From: Hansfordia pulvinata
Taxonomy: Eukaryota; Ascomycota; Sordariomycetes; Xylariales
Reading direction: 5' to 3'
Assembly (NCBI GenBank): GCA_006538405.1
Contig: BJKQ01000008.1
Span: forward strand, 372,001-436,000
Length of the DNA: 64,000 bases
Position 1 is the first letter of the stretch, and each line of letters starts with the position of its first letter. This document shows, piece after piece, positions 31,101 through 42,900 of the stretch. The notes under the pieces are model-generated. The model was not told the origin of the DNA. It searched no databases and saw only the letters and a list, made by a program, of their open reading frames with translations. The position numbers and the translations under genes were made by a program.

Positions 31101-34100
31101 AGGTCGATAATTATATAATAACTTTATATATAATATATAAAAGGTAATAAAAACTTATTATACGTAAAATTTAACGATAAATAAGCTTAAATTAAGTATA
31201 TAATTAATAACAGTATATAAAGGGGGTTAATAATATAAGTAAAGAAGGGTAAAAAAAGTTTAATAAATAATAAAGGAAAAAGTAAGTGTTATATAAAGTT
31301 AAAAGAAGTATAAAACGTTAATTAATTAAGAAATTTATAAGTGAAAAATTCTTTATAAGACTTTTCCTTTTTCGGTATAATTTATTTTTAAGAAAAATTT
31401 AATAATATTTAAACTCTTTTTAACCTCCTTTTTAATATAATAAAAAATAAAAGAATATAATTAATATATAAGTATAATTATATATAAATAAGCATATAAG
31501 CTTTATAAAAAGCGAACAGTATTATATATAATTTTAATAAGTTAAAAATCCTTAAAAAAACAGTGATTCACTTAATATAAATTACGTAATATTGCTTAAC
31601 CGTGAATAATAATATTAAAAGTACTTTAATTACCTCTTATAATATTAAAAGTGTAAAGGATTAAAAATAAAGGTCTTAAAAAAAGCTATATATATTATTT
31701 TTTAAATAAAGCGTTAAAAAGAAAGCTTTAAAAGTAAAAGGTTATATTAATTTTATAGCTTACGGATGTCTTATAAAGTATAAGTTATATTAAATTAATA
31801 TATAATTATTATATTTTATTTTAATTTAAATTAATACTTATTATTTAACTTAAAACGTTATTTCCTTTAAAGCGCGGCCTTTAATACTTAAAGCGAAGAT
31901 CGTAAAACCTTACGCGATATTATATAACGTTTATTTTATAGCTTTAACTTTATATAACCGGTCTTTTTAATAAGCTTAATAATAAACTTAATAAAGTTAT
32001 TTATTAATAGCCTTTACCGTTAAATTAACCGATTTAATATAAGAAAGTCTTAATAAGTTAAAAAAGCCGTATAATTTAAGTCCTTTTTATTATTAAAGAT
32101 ATTATTAATTATAAAGCCTTTATAAATAAGTGGTGATATAATATAAGGATAAAAGTAATAAAAGTGTATAAATATAAAAAGGAAAGAGCGGTGTAAACGG
32201 TTATACCTTAAAAAAAATTAATAAAGCTTAATCTTATTAATAAAAGAAAAGAATATAATAAAAGTGTAATTATTAACCGTTTTAATTAAAAAAGGAAGGT
32301 TTTATAAAATCTTTACTTAATCTTTATTATACTTTATATATACACTTTTATTAATTATTTTTATTATATAAAATAATAAGTTTATTATTTTATCTTTTCC
32401 GCTTATTTTAAAAACCCTCCTTTTTACCTTAAACCTTAATATTATTACTTATTTAAAGTAAAAAAAGGGAGTATATATATAAGTAAAAATAATATCCGCG
32501 ATCTTTTATTCTTAATATATTTACATGCTTTAATATATAAATTAAGTTATTAAGGGTTAAAAGTTAAAAATATATAAAAGGATATTTAAGTTTATTATAT
32601 AAAAAGGTAAATTTTAAGAAGGAACGGAAATAAATAACGGCCGGCCGGTTATTAAGTGTTATAAATATAATAAGGTTTTAACTTATTTAAGATTCTTAAA
32701 ATTAAATAGTATATTATTTATAAAAAAGCACTTAATATTTTTAATATATATTAAATTTAAGAATATAAACTTAAATAACGATAAGTCTAATTAATTATTA
32801 AGTGATAAAGTATATAATAATTATATAATTATTAAACTTTATTAATACTTATTAATAAGTTCTTTAAGGCATTAACCTTATAAGGCTATTATTTAAGTTA
32901 ATAAAACTTTAAATTATTATATAACTCTTAATAAATTAGTTTAAGAATAAGTTTTTTATTAAATTCTTATAAAGCTTAATTAACGATAAGTTAATCTTAA
33001 TAAACTTATTAACCGCTTATATTTAAAATTAAATATAAAAAGTATATTATTAATAAATTATTATTATAACCTTTAAAATTAAGTTAATAACGAATTATAT
33101 TAATATGTTAATTAATATTTAAGTTAATTTAAGCTTAAAGTATATATATTAAAGAGTATATATTTATTTTATTAATAAAGATTAAAAGATTTATTATATT
33201 TTAATAAATATGTAACTTTATTAAAATAAGATTAATTAAATTAATACTTATACGTTAATAAATCGTTTTTAAAAGCTTAACTTATATTAACACGTCCGTT
33301 ATATTATAACGGATAATAACGTTAATATAAACGTTTAATATATTAAATCTTAGCTTTAAAAGCGGGGTCTTAAAGAGAATATATTAAGTATAAATAATAT
33401 CTTATATATATTATACTCGCTTTAATATATATTTAATAATTTCTTTATTACTTTATATATCCGCTTTAATATAATAAATAAAGTTAAAGCGTTTAATCGT
33501 TTTTTAACCGTATTTAAGTATAATAAGCCGTTATTAACCTTTAAATTTAATTAATTTAATATTATCCTTATAATAAGCGATTTAAATATAATAATAATAT
33601 AATTATTAACGTAATATTAATTACGGTCTTTTAACTTATAAGTTAATGTTAACACCGTATAATAAATTAAAAGTATTAAGTAATAATAATATATTATAAA
33701 TAATAACTTATTAAGTTATAACTTAAAAAGACTTATTAAATTTATTTATAACGTGGTTACTTAATAAAGCTTTATAATATATTTTTTAATATAAATATAA
33801 AGGCTTTAACTTATTATTATATGGTTTTTTTAAAAGTATTATAAGCTTAAGGCAATTAATAAGTAAAAGTATTAACTTTTACTCTTTAATAATACTTAGT
33901 TATTTCTCGAGTTTTATATTAATATAATTAAGGTTTTTAATTAAGTTATTAATTAATTTAAAAGCTTAAAGGAGAGCTGCTTCTTTTATATAATAACGGG
34001 CTACCGGTGCGTGGTAAAGTATTTTATTAATTATAAAGAGTAATTAAAAGAGCTTTATTAATAATTAAAGCATTATATTAATTAAGTTTTAATTATAATT

Positions 34101-37100
34101 AATAATATTACCGTTATTATTAATAAGGTATAAAAGTATATTTATAAGGTGCTTTATAAGTATAATAACGTTATATTAATAATTATACTTTTATATCCGT
34201 TTACTTAATATTTTAAGTTATTATTATAATTATATTTTAATAAGTGGTAAAGGTACTTTTAAATTAAGGAAAATAATAATACGTTATATTTTAAAGTTAT
34301 AACCCGATTAAAATTAATTTATAAGTTATATTAAAAAATTATAATTAATCTTAAATAAAGGACACGTGATTATACGTTAACCTTATTAAATTAATTTATT
34401 TTAAGTTAAGTCCGTAAAAGGTAAGTACTTTATATAACGCTTTATTATAACTTTAACGTTACTTTTATTAATTATTTAAAGCATAGCTTTATATAAGATT
34501 AATTTAATTAAAAGCCTTAAAAGATTATAATCGATACTTATATTATAAATAATAATAAGTCCGTGTTAATTATTATATATTAATTATAATTTAATAATAA
34601 ATTTAAAGTATAACCCTGGGTTTAATATACTCTTTTTTTAAAAGTTAAAATTTAAGAATTACTTTAACCTTACTTATTTAACTTAAAATGTCTTATATAT
34701 TTAACCGACTTTAATATAAATTAAGTAAACTTAATGCTTTACACGCTTAATTTATAATTAAAATCGGTTAATAATTAATCTTACCGTTTTTAAAGATTAA
34801 TTAATAATCTTAACGTTCTTACACACTTTTAATTTAAATTAAAAAGACCTTAATATATTATAAGATTATAAAGATAAGGATTAAATTAAGTTATTTAAGT
34901 TATATAAATTAAAAGAGCTTTAAAAGGCGTTATAATTAAGCTGCTTTAACATATTATAATATAACGTGTTAATATTATTATTTAATAATAATTAAATAAG
35001 TGCCTTTAAGAATAAAGCTTTACTTATACGCCTTATTATAAATATAATTAACTTAAAGGTCGTATAAGATATTAATACTTTAAATCTTTTTTAAATTTAA
35101 TTTAAAGGTTTATTAAAGTAAAAGCGGAAAGGCTAATAAAAAGACTTATTAACTTATAAGAATTAACGGACTTATTCTTACTTATAATTATATATATATT
35201 TAACCCTTAATATTTTAATTAAGTTTAAGAATAAATCGGCTTTATTAACGATTAAGGTTTAAAAAGCTTTAAATAAAAGTATAATTAATAATACGCTTAA
35301 TAAAGATTTAAAAAGCGATTTAAGTAAAAAGGGTTTAAGCTTATCGTTTTTATTAAATAATTATAATAAATATAATATATAATATATCTTTTCTTTTACT
35401 TATATTTAAAATCTTCTATTATATTTATACACGTATAATTTAATATAATTAATATATAATAATTATTAAGTATTTAATCTTAACCGATTTTAAACCCTTT
35501 TTAAAGGGTATATAATTATTATATAATTATTATTTACATTATAATTATTTTTTTTCACCTTTTAACTTAATCTTAAAACCGTTAATATCGCTTTAAACCT
35601 TATTATTATTATTACCCTTAATTAAATTATTAGCTTTTTTATCTTTATTATTATTTTCATTATTATTAAACGTGGTAAGTGCCTTTATTCTTATTAATTT
35701 TAAGTAATATTAAGACTTTAAATACATTTACACTTAATTTTCTTATTTTTATTAAAGTTAAAGGTTATATTAATATATTATTAATAATTATTAAATATTT
35801 TATTAACTTATATAATAGCTTTATTTTTAATTAACCGATTTTATATATTACGATTTATCACGGTGTAATAACGAGTTTATAAGATTAAAGAGAAGAAGTT
35901 ACTTTATTTATATAAGTAATTATTAATACGTCCTTATATATTATAAGTGTGTAATTATTTATAAGTATTACACTTAATAAATATAATCTTATTAATAATT
36001 ACGCTTATATACGTAACGGTGTTACGTATTACTTTAAGGCGTGTTAAGTGCTGCTCTTTTAAAATTATATTATCCGCGATACGTAATAAAATCCTTTAAT
36101 TAATTAAATTAATTATAATATAAGAATAAAGCGCGCTGTAATATCGTGTAAAAAGTTAATTATAATAATTATTAATTAAAATAAGATATATAACGTAAGT
36201 TATATAAGCGTTAATAAAGTAAAATAAATAAAGAATTATAAAAGTTAATATAAGTGTTTATAACGTGTTATAATCACCGGGAAGTTAATTATAATTAAAT
36301 CGAAATTAATTAAAAACTTATTATAAGTATATTAAATCGTGTTAATTATAATTAAAACCTTAATCGCGCGCCGTATCGTTAATAAAAATTAATCGTAATA
36401 TTATTATAATTAAGTTTTAAGCTATATCGTAATATATAATTAATTAAAGTTAACGCGATATTATAATTATTAAAAAATCGAATTTATAAAGTCGATTAAT
36501 AAATAAAGTAATCGATATATATAAGCGCGTGTATTATAATATATATTAAAGTATCTTTATAATATATAATATATTAAAGTGTTTTAAAAAATATAAATAA
36601 CCGTAAAGTTAAAACCGGAAATATAAATAAGAATTATAAGTAAAGTTATTATTACTTAAATAAGTTAAGTTAAATAATGAGTTATACGATTTTAAACTTA
36701 TATATCGTTTTTAACTTAATTATAAAAGGGTTTAAGGTTAAGGTCGTAATATTTTTAATTTTAAATTTAAGCTTTTTAATAAAGGTGTTATTTATAAAGT
36801 TTATTACGGTTAATATTACGATTATTAATATTAAGGATAAGGCCGGTGTTAAAGTAAGCGTTATAGCCTTATTAATAAGGGTAAACGATCCGCTTTTTAA
36901 GTATATTTAAGTTAAAAGAGCGTTTTAATTAAGGTTTATAAAAATTTAATTAATTATAAAGTTTTAAGTAATTTAAAAAGCTGCTTTTATTACTTATTCT
37001 TTAATAATAAATAATAAGTTTAACGTTTATTACGCGGTTAATCGCTTAATTATTATAAATTATTAAAGCTTAAATTTCGGGTTTAATTATTAAATAAGGC

Positions 37101-39645
37101 TTATTATGCTTATATTATTATAAGGAATAATAAAAAATATTAAGCTTATTACACTTATAATATTATAAAGAAAGGTAAAAGTTATTTTAATATGTTTAAA
37201 CGGTAAAGATAAAGGTAATAATAAGCGTTTAATAAGTGTTTAAGTAATTTTTAAAGTTAAAGCGAAGCGTCCGGTTAAAACGGATAAAAATCTTTTAATT
37301 AATATAAAACCGGTTATTATATTAATTATTAACGTTATCGTGTTTATTATAATTACCGGTATAATTATTATATTAATAATTAATACCGTTATATTAAAGG
37401 CCGTCACGGTTAATACGTTTACGGTTAAAGCCGATATTATTATTATAAAAGTAATTATAACGGCTTTTATAACGATTATTTAAGTTTATAAGTCTTTAAT
37501 ATCGTGTTATAATTATTAAATCTTTTAATCGTAACGGTTACGTGTTATAAATTTAATTTTATAAAACGTAATAAAAAAAAGAATAACTTTTTAAAGAATT
37601 ATAAAGGTTATGTTATTAATATTATAATTAAGCTTAATAAGGATATAATATTATACTTTTTTAACCGCTTTTATAATAAGGTTTTAAATATTATCTTAAA
37701 TATAATATAATTACCGGTGTATATTCTTAAAAACAAGATCTTAATTATTTTTATCGCGAAATTAAAATATAAGGTTATTTAAATTAAGTATAAAAAGTTC
37801 CTTTTTTTAATTTTTAAAGGCGTGACGAAATAATATATCGATACTTAAGTAAGCGTTTTTAATTAAGTTTAAAATATCCTTTTAAGTAAACGGAATTTTA
37901 ACGTTAAATAATATAAAGCGATTAAATAAGGGTTTATCGATTTTTATAAATAAGTAAATAATTAAAGTATTTAAGTAAATTAAAAAAGAAAAGTGATTAA
38001 AAATTAAAGCGGTTTCGCGTGATTTAATTTTATATAAAATATAATTTCACTTATAATAATTATATTTTTAAACTTTATTAATTATTTTATAATAATAAAA
38101 TCGGATAAATCGGGTTATAATATAAGCCGGTTAATTCTTATATATAAAAGACCGTTAATAAAAAGGCCGAAAAAGCCGGTATATAAATCGTTAATTTATT
38201 ATTATTATACACCGTTAATAAATTATTATTATTATATATTATTAATAATTTATTATTTTTAAAAAACGCTTATAATTTATTATTATTTAACCGTTTATTA
38301 TTATATATTAACGGGTTACGCCGTTTATTATTATTATAATTAAATCCGTTACGGTTATTCTTATTACACACTTATAGGTTATACGCTTTATTATAATTAT
38401 AAGTAAGCTTATTATATAAGTTATATATTTAATAATAAGAGTTAAAAAAATTACGGTACGTGTTATATAAGTTACGTGTTAAATAATAAAAGTTATTATT
38501 ACGATAAAGGTTAAGCGGTTTAAACGGGTTACGTATTTAATAATAAAAGTTATTATTACGGTAAAGGTTAAATAAGTTATAAGTTTAATAACGGTTATTA
38601 TTAAGCACTTATAAGTTACACGTTTAATAATAAGAGTTATAATAACGGTTATTATATTTATTACGTGTGCGTGGGTTATAAATTTAATAATAAAAGTTAT
38701 TATTATAATAAAGGTTAAACGGCTTAAGGTTAAGTTAACGGTTATAATTATTAAGTGATAATTAATAAAATCGTTAATAATATCTTAATTATATTATTAA
38801 GCAAAATTATTTTATATAATATATTATTCTTTTACGTAACTTTAACTTAATATTAAAGAATAATTTTATAATAAAAGGGTGTTATTAATTATTATAAGCC
38901 GGTATAATTTAAGACCTTATAAATATTAATAAGTAAAACATTAAAACCGTTATTAATATTATTTAAAAAGCGAAGTATTTTAATAACTTTAAAGGTGACG
39001 TCCTTAAGTAAATTAAAAATATTAATATAATTATCCGCGGCTTAAATAATAAAGTTTAAGATAATAACGTCGCGGATACGTTAATAAAGCTTAATCTTAA
39101 AGGGTTTTTAATTAATATAATACTTATAAGTAATTAAGTGTTTTAATATAATTATAATATTATAAGTTAAGTTAAGTGGAATTTATTTAATAATTTATTT
39201 AAGATATATTTTAAGTATTTAAGATTAAACTATTATATTTTAAATTTCGATATTATTAATTTTTAACGGGTTTATACGAGCTTCGACGTGTTAACAAGGG
39301 CCTTTAGTTTAATTAATAAATTTATAAAAGTATAAAAAGTAAACCTTAATAATATCGTTTTATCCGTTAATAATTATCGTAATATTAATATAAGCAGCTT
39401 ATAAGGTTATATTAAAAACTTTATTATCGCTTTTATCTTTAAGTTTAATATATAAGTCCTCGATTTTATACTTAAAATTTTAAAAGAAGTCCTTATTTAA
39501 GAATTAATTTTTAAGAAGGATAATATTAAAGGCTATAATAATAACCGACTTACTTAAAGGCGTGGATATTAATAAGATAAGTTAATAATAAAAGGTAAGT
39601 AAAGTGGTAAAGCGGAAACGTAATTAAAACGAGACGAAATTAAGT
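28168..39645. repeat. RIP-mutated AT-rich repeat DNA, left block
   Basis: A gene-free block in which CpA and TpG are almost absent while CpG and TpA remain. Whole 60-base lines, such as 30001-30060, contain no CA and no TG. No ORF above about 80 codons survives and I see no intact gene. It contains a decayed coding tandem repeat at about 38420-38735. The original element identity is otherwise lost to me. Confidence 0.9.
38420..38735 (+). repeat. Decayed coding tandem repeat (GY-x-FNN-x-SYY type)
   Basis: Six units begin with GTTA at 38420, 38471, 38528, 38576, 38615 and 38675. The spacings are 51, 57, 48, 39 and 60 bases, all multiples of three. The core is GTTAYRYRTTTAATAATAA-R-AGTTAT. In the + frame the units read like GYVFNNKSYYYGKG, with the final codon often TAA where CAA may have stood. 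This indicates a former repetitive, Gly/Tyr/Asn-rich reading frame. Confidence 0.6.
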
Positions 39646-39650
39646 AAAGG
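39646..39650. repeat. Target site duplication AAAGG, left copy (candidate)
   Basis: AAAGG directly precedes the left 136-bp LTR-like repeat. The same five bases directly follow the right copy at 58858-58862. Confidence 0.6.
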
Positions 39651-39786
39651 TAAAACGGCACATTAATAAGTTAAAATTATAAAGAAGTAAAAGTTGCTTT
39701 ATTTACGTATCGTGCCGTACGACGAATTTATATAACGCGTTTATCACGCGCGCCAGCGGGCAGGCGTAAACGTCGTAACGCGTTAA
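39651..39786 (-). repeat. Left LTR (136 bp) of outer retrotransposon
   Basis: Starts TAAAACGGCACATTAATAAG and ends ACGCGTTAA. It matches 58722-58857 over exactly 136 bases with C/T and G/A transitions as the visible differences. Immediately inside, the minus strand has AAAGGGGG (39797-39790), a polypurine-tract-like run, so the element would read right to left and this would be its 3' LTR. The termini (TA...AA) are not a clean decayed TG...CA. Confidence 0.65.
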
Positions 39787-40239
39787 GTGCCCCCTTTAAA
39801 AAAGTAAGCATCGTTTCGATACCGATATAAAAGAGTTATCGTATATTAAATAAGATTAACCTTATAATTAAGTCTTTATAAAAGTCTTATTTTTATATAT
39901 ATTAATAAGCGGCGTAATTTCTACGCGTTAAGTTTTAATTTTTATTTTATCTTTTTTATTAAGTATCGTTACGGCCTTATTAATCAATTCGCGCGTCCCC
40001 GTTATTATTAATATATCGTGTTATCGTTATATCCGTAATTAAGCGATCTTATTAATATATTATTAATTAAAAAGTTAAGCTATTAAAGTTCTTAATCTTC
40101 TTTTTAATACGGTTATTACGTTTAAGGATAAGTGACTCCTTACGCTTAAAGTTAATAAAGGGGGAAGTGTTAAAAAACTAGGTTTACTTAGCACGTTTAT
40201 TTAAAACCTTTTTATAAATATTAAACTTATCTTATCTTT

Positions 40240-40535
40240 TAATCTTATTAGGCTTTTAAGTAATAAACGTGTTAACTATAAGCTTCTTAAAAATTACGTT
40301 TATAAACTTAATAATACCTTACTTATAAGGCTTTTAAATAATAAATATGTTAATAATTAACTTAATAATACCTTACTTTTAAGGCTTTTAAATAGCCGAC
40401 TTATTAATCGTAAGCTTTTAAATAATTAAGTTTATAAACTTAATTATATTATACTTTTTAAGCTTTTTAATAATTAAGCTTAAAGTAATAATCGCGTTAT
40501 TAATTTACTTTTTAATAATTAAGTTTAAGGCAGCT
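40240..40535. repeat. Imperfect AT-rich tandem repetition
   Basis: Words such as AAGGCTTTTAAATAATAA and TTTATAAACTTAATTA recur several times with ~50-70 base spacing. The repetition is loose and may partly reflect the biased composition. Confidence 0.3.
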
Positions 40536-40977
40536 CGCTTTACGCGCTTTTATTCGTAAGCGATTTATCGTTACGCGTAATCGAGGTTATTTAAAGCTAT
40601 GCTTATATCGTTAAAAGCTAAAATATTAAAGATAAAGGTGTTTTTAAATTTAATAAGTTAATTAAGAAAGTTATAAACTATTTTAAATCGTTAAGCCTTA
40701 TTAATAAGACCCTTTTTAACTTTAAAGGCCGCTTCCTTTACCGCGCGAATCCGGTTATATTTAATAAAAGGGCTTTCGCCTTTAAAGGTTATATTAATTA
40801 TTTTAAGTTATATAAAAGGATTATCGTTATTAATTTTATTAAATACCTTAAAAAAAAGGGATCGTACGGTTTAACGATTAATTAAACTTAATATAACGGG
40901 GACGATATAATAACGGGGTTAAATTAACGAAGATTTATTAAGGAAAGTAAACTTAAATTTATAAATATAAAAGGGTT

Positions 40978-40982
40978 AACGG
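40978..40982. repeat. Target site duplication AACGG, left copy
   Basis: AACGG abuts the left LTR of the inner Gypsy element and is repeated exactly at 48850-48854 after the right LTR. Confidence 0.88.
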
Positions 40983-41133
40983 TGTTATAAATTAACCATT
41001 AACGGTGCCCGCGTGAGTGCGTCGATATAATAATATTCTTTTTAAAGGAGGAAAAAAAAGGGAAGACGTCGGGGCCTGTAAGCTGCCGTAACTATATATT
41101 ATAAGATTAAGCTAAAAGATTAAGTTTATAATA
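40983..41133 (-). repeat. Left LTR (151 bp, 3' LTR) of inner Gypsy element
   Basis: Begins TGTTATAAATTAAC and ends TTTATAATA. It aligns without gaps to 48699-48849, and the differences I read are all C/T or G/A transitions. The canonical TG is still intact here but has become TA in the other copy. Ends are mutually inverted (TGTTATAAA / TTTATAA-T/C-A). Confidence 0.9.
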
Positions 41134-41405
41134 TACGGCCTCGCTTTAATAAAAATTCGCCTTATAATAAGCGTGACGGGCCGTACCCTTATATTATCCT
41201 TAAAACCTATATTAACGCCGTTAACCTCGTAATAAGTATAAAGCGGCTATACCTTCGTACCGTGCACAGGCCTTATATTAACGCTGTCGGCCTCGTAACA
41301 GGTATAAGGCGGTAAAACCCTAGGACCCGATTAATACGCGTTACGGCGTAAAAGCTTTTTTACCGGGCGGTAAGTAAGGCCTTTATTTACCCGCCCTTTT
41401 ATAAC

Positions 41406-42900
41406 GTGTTTATTACCTTACCTTTACTTATCCTTATCTTGAGTTTTATAAGCCTTTTTCCTTTTACTTTTCTTTTTATATCGCGTATTTATAACGCGCA
41501 CTTACAGCCCTTTAACCGTATCCTTACCTCCCCTGTATTAACTCCTCTTTTTACCGATACGGCCTTATCCTTTTCTTATATCGATATAACCGTTATTATT
41601 AACCTTACTTTAAAAGGCACCGCTTTAAGCGTTAATAACGGCCTTTTACTTAATAATAATAATAATAACGGTAAGCAACCGCCTCGCGATCGCGCCTTTA
41701 ATAATTACCTCCTCAACGGCGACTCGGATAATAAGGAAAGTTAACTTTTTATTAATATAAAGGCCACTTATATTAATTACGTTAATAAGTTCCTTTATAT
41801 TAAGGTTATATAATACACGCTTAATAACGTTACGAAGGGCTGTTTAAAGTATAAGTAAAATAAAAAAATATATAATTAAAAGTCGCACATTTACGTTAAT
41901 AACGCGAAGCTCCGCCGCGCTTTACGCGATATAATTAAGGTCGCCGATTAAGGTAAAGCTATTACGGTCTTAAGTTAAGGTCGCACCGCGGCTTAACTTA
42001 CTTTTAAGTTTAATTATATAATAAAGGCTTTTCGCGACTTCCACGCCTTTACTCGGTAAAACCTTAATATTAATTAATTTATATATAATAACGCTTTAAC
42101 CGACCCCGACCCTTTAACCATACTCGTCTTAATCTCGATTTATAACCGTAATAATTAATAATAACAGCTTATCGTCCCTGGTACGGCTTCCCTTAATAGC
42201 GATAACGCTACCGTTTTACGTTAAGCCTTTTCTTATATAATTTATAATTCGGACCGATAATTAACCTTATAAAAGGCCGTAAACGCCGCTTAAGCCGTTA
42301 AAGCGAGAGCCGCCGCTACACGTTATAAAGCCACCTTATAAGCGTTCTTTTACTTTACGTAAATCGCCGTTAACGCTACGAACTCGCTTAACACCTTTTT
42401 TAATCCCGCCTTAAGCACGCCTGGTTAAGCTTACACTTTACTTAATATTATGTCCGGCGTTAATATAAGTAATAATAAAAAGCGTAACCGGCTCTTTAAC
42501 CTTAATAAAACGCCTTTAAAACGCTCTTATTTCGTTAACGTGTCGAACACGGACCTTAACCGTAAGTGGCGCCGTCGTATAACGTAACGCCTTATCACCC
42601 TTTCCCCCTTTTTTAAGGTCGGTATCACCTTAACCTTAATTCGCTTTAATTTAACTTTTATTAATTCGGTTAAGTCGATTACTTTTAAGTCCCGTTATAA
42701 AAGGATAAGTAAAAGGACGACTCTAAGGACGACCTTAACGCTTAACTCCATTAAAAGAATAACGGCCTTAAGCAATAAGCTGGCCGCGATATAATAAGAT
42801 TTTAATAATATAAGGTTAAGAGAATTAAAAAGGAATAAAGTGGTTAATATAACGCTTAATTAAAAGCGTTTAATACCCGTTTTATAAAGAATTATATTAC
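41406..42900 (+). pseudogene. Antisense ORF relic between integrase and 3' LTR
   Basis: On the strand opposite to pol, one frame is open for 112 codons from ATG 41406 and then continues for about 385 more codons. It is interrupted, where I read it, only by TAA, as if from CAA codons. The conceptual product is Asn/Lys/Arg-rich with an Ala-rich helical-looking part near 42280-42350. It resembles no protein I recognise. In such AT-rich DNA TAA is frequent in any frame, so coding origin is tentative. Confidence 0.4.

Noticed and set aside
32641..32700. A zinc-knuckle-like reading (RPVIKCYKY...) on + in the left block
   Set aside because: Only one cysteine is present and the spacing does not fit CCHC after allowing for C-to-Y change. 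Too weak to report as a LINE or gag relic.
36677..36910. A 77-codon ORF in the AT-rich block, and similar ones at 49627-49896 and 57460-57741
   Set aside because: They consist of Ile/Leu/Asn/Lys codons expected from composition, with no domain and no relation to identified element frames.
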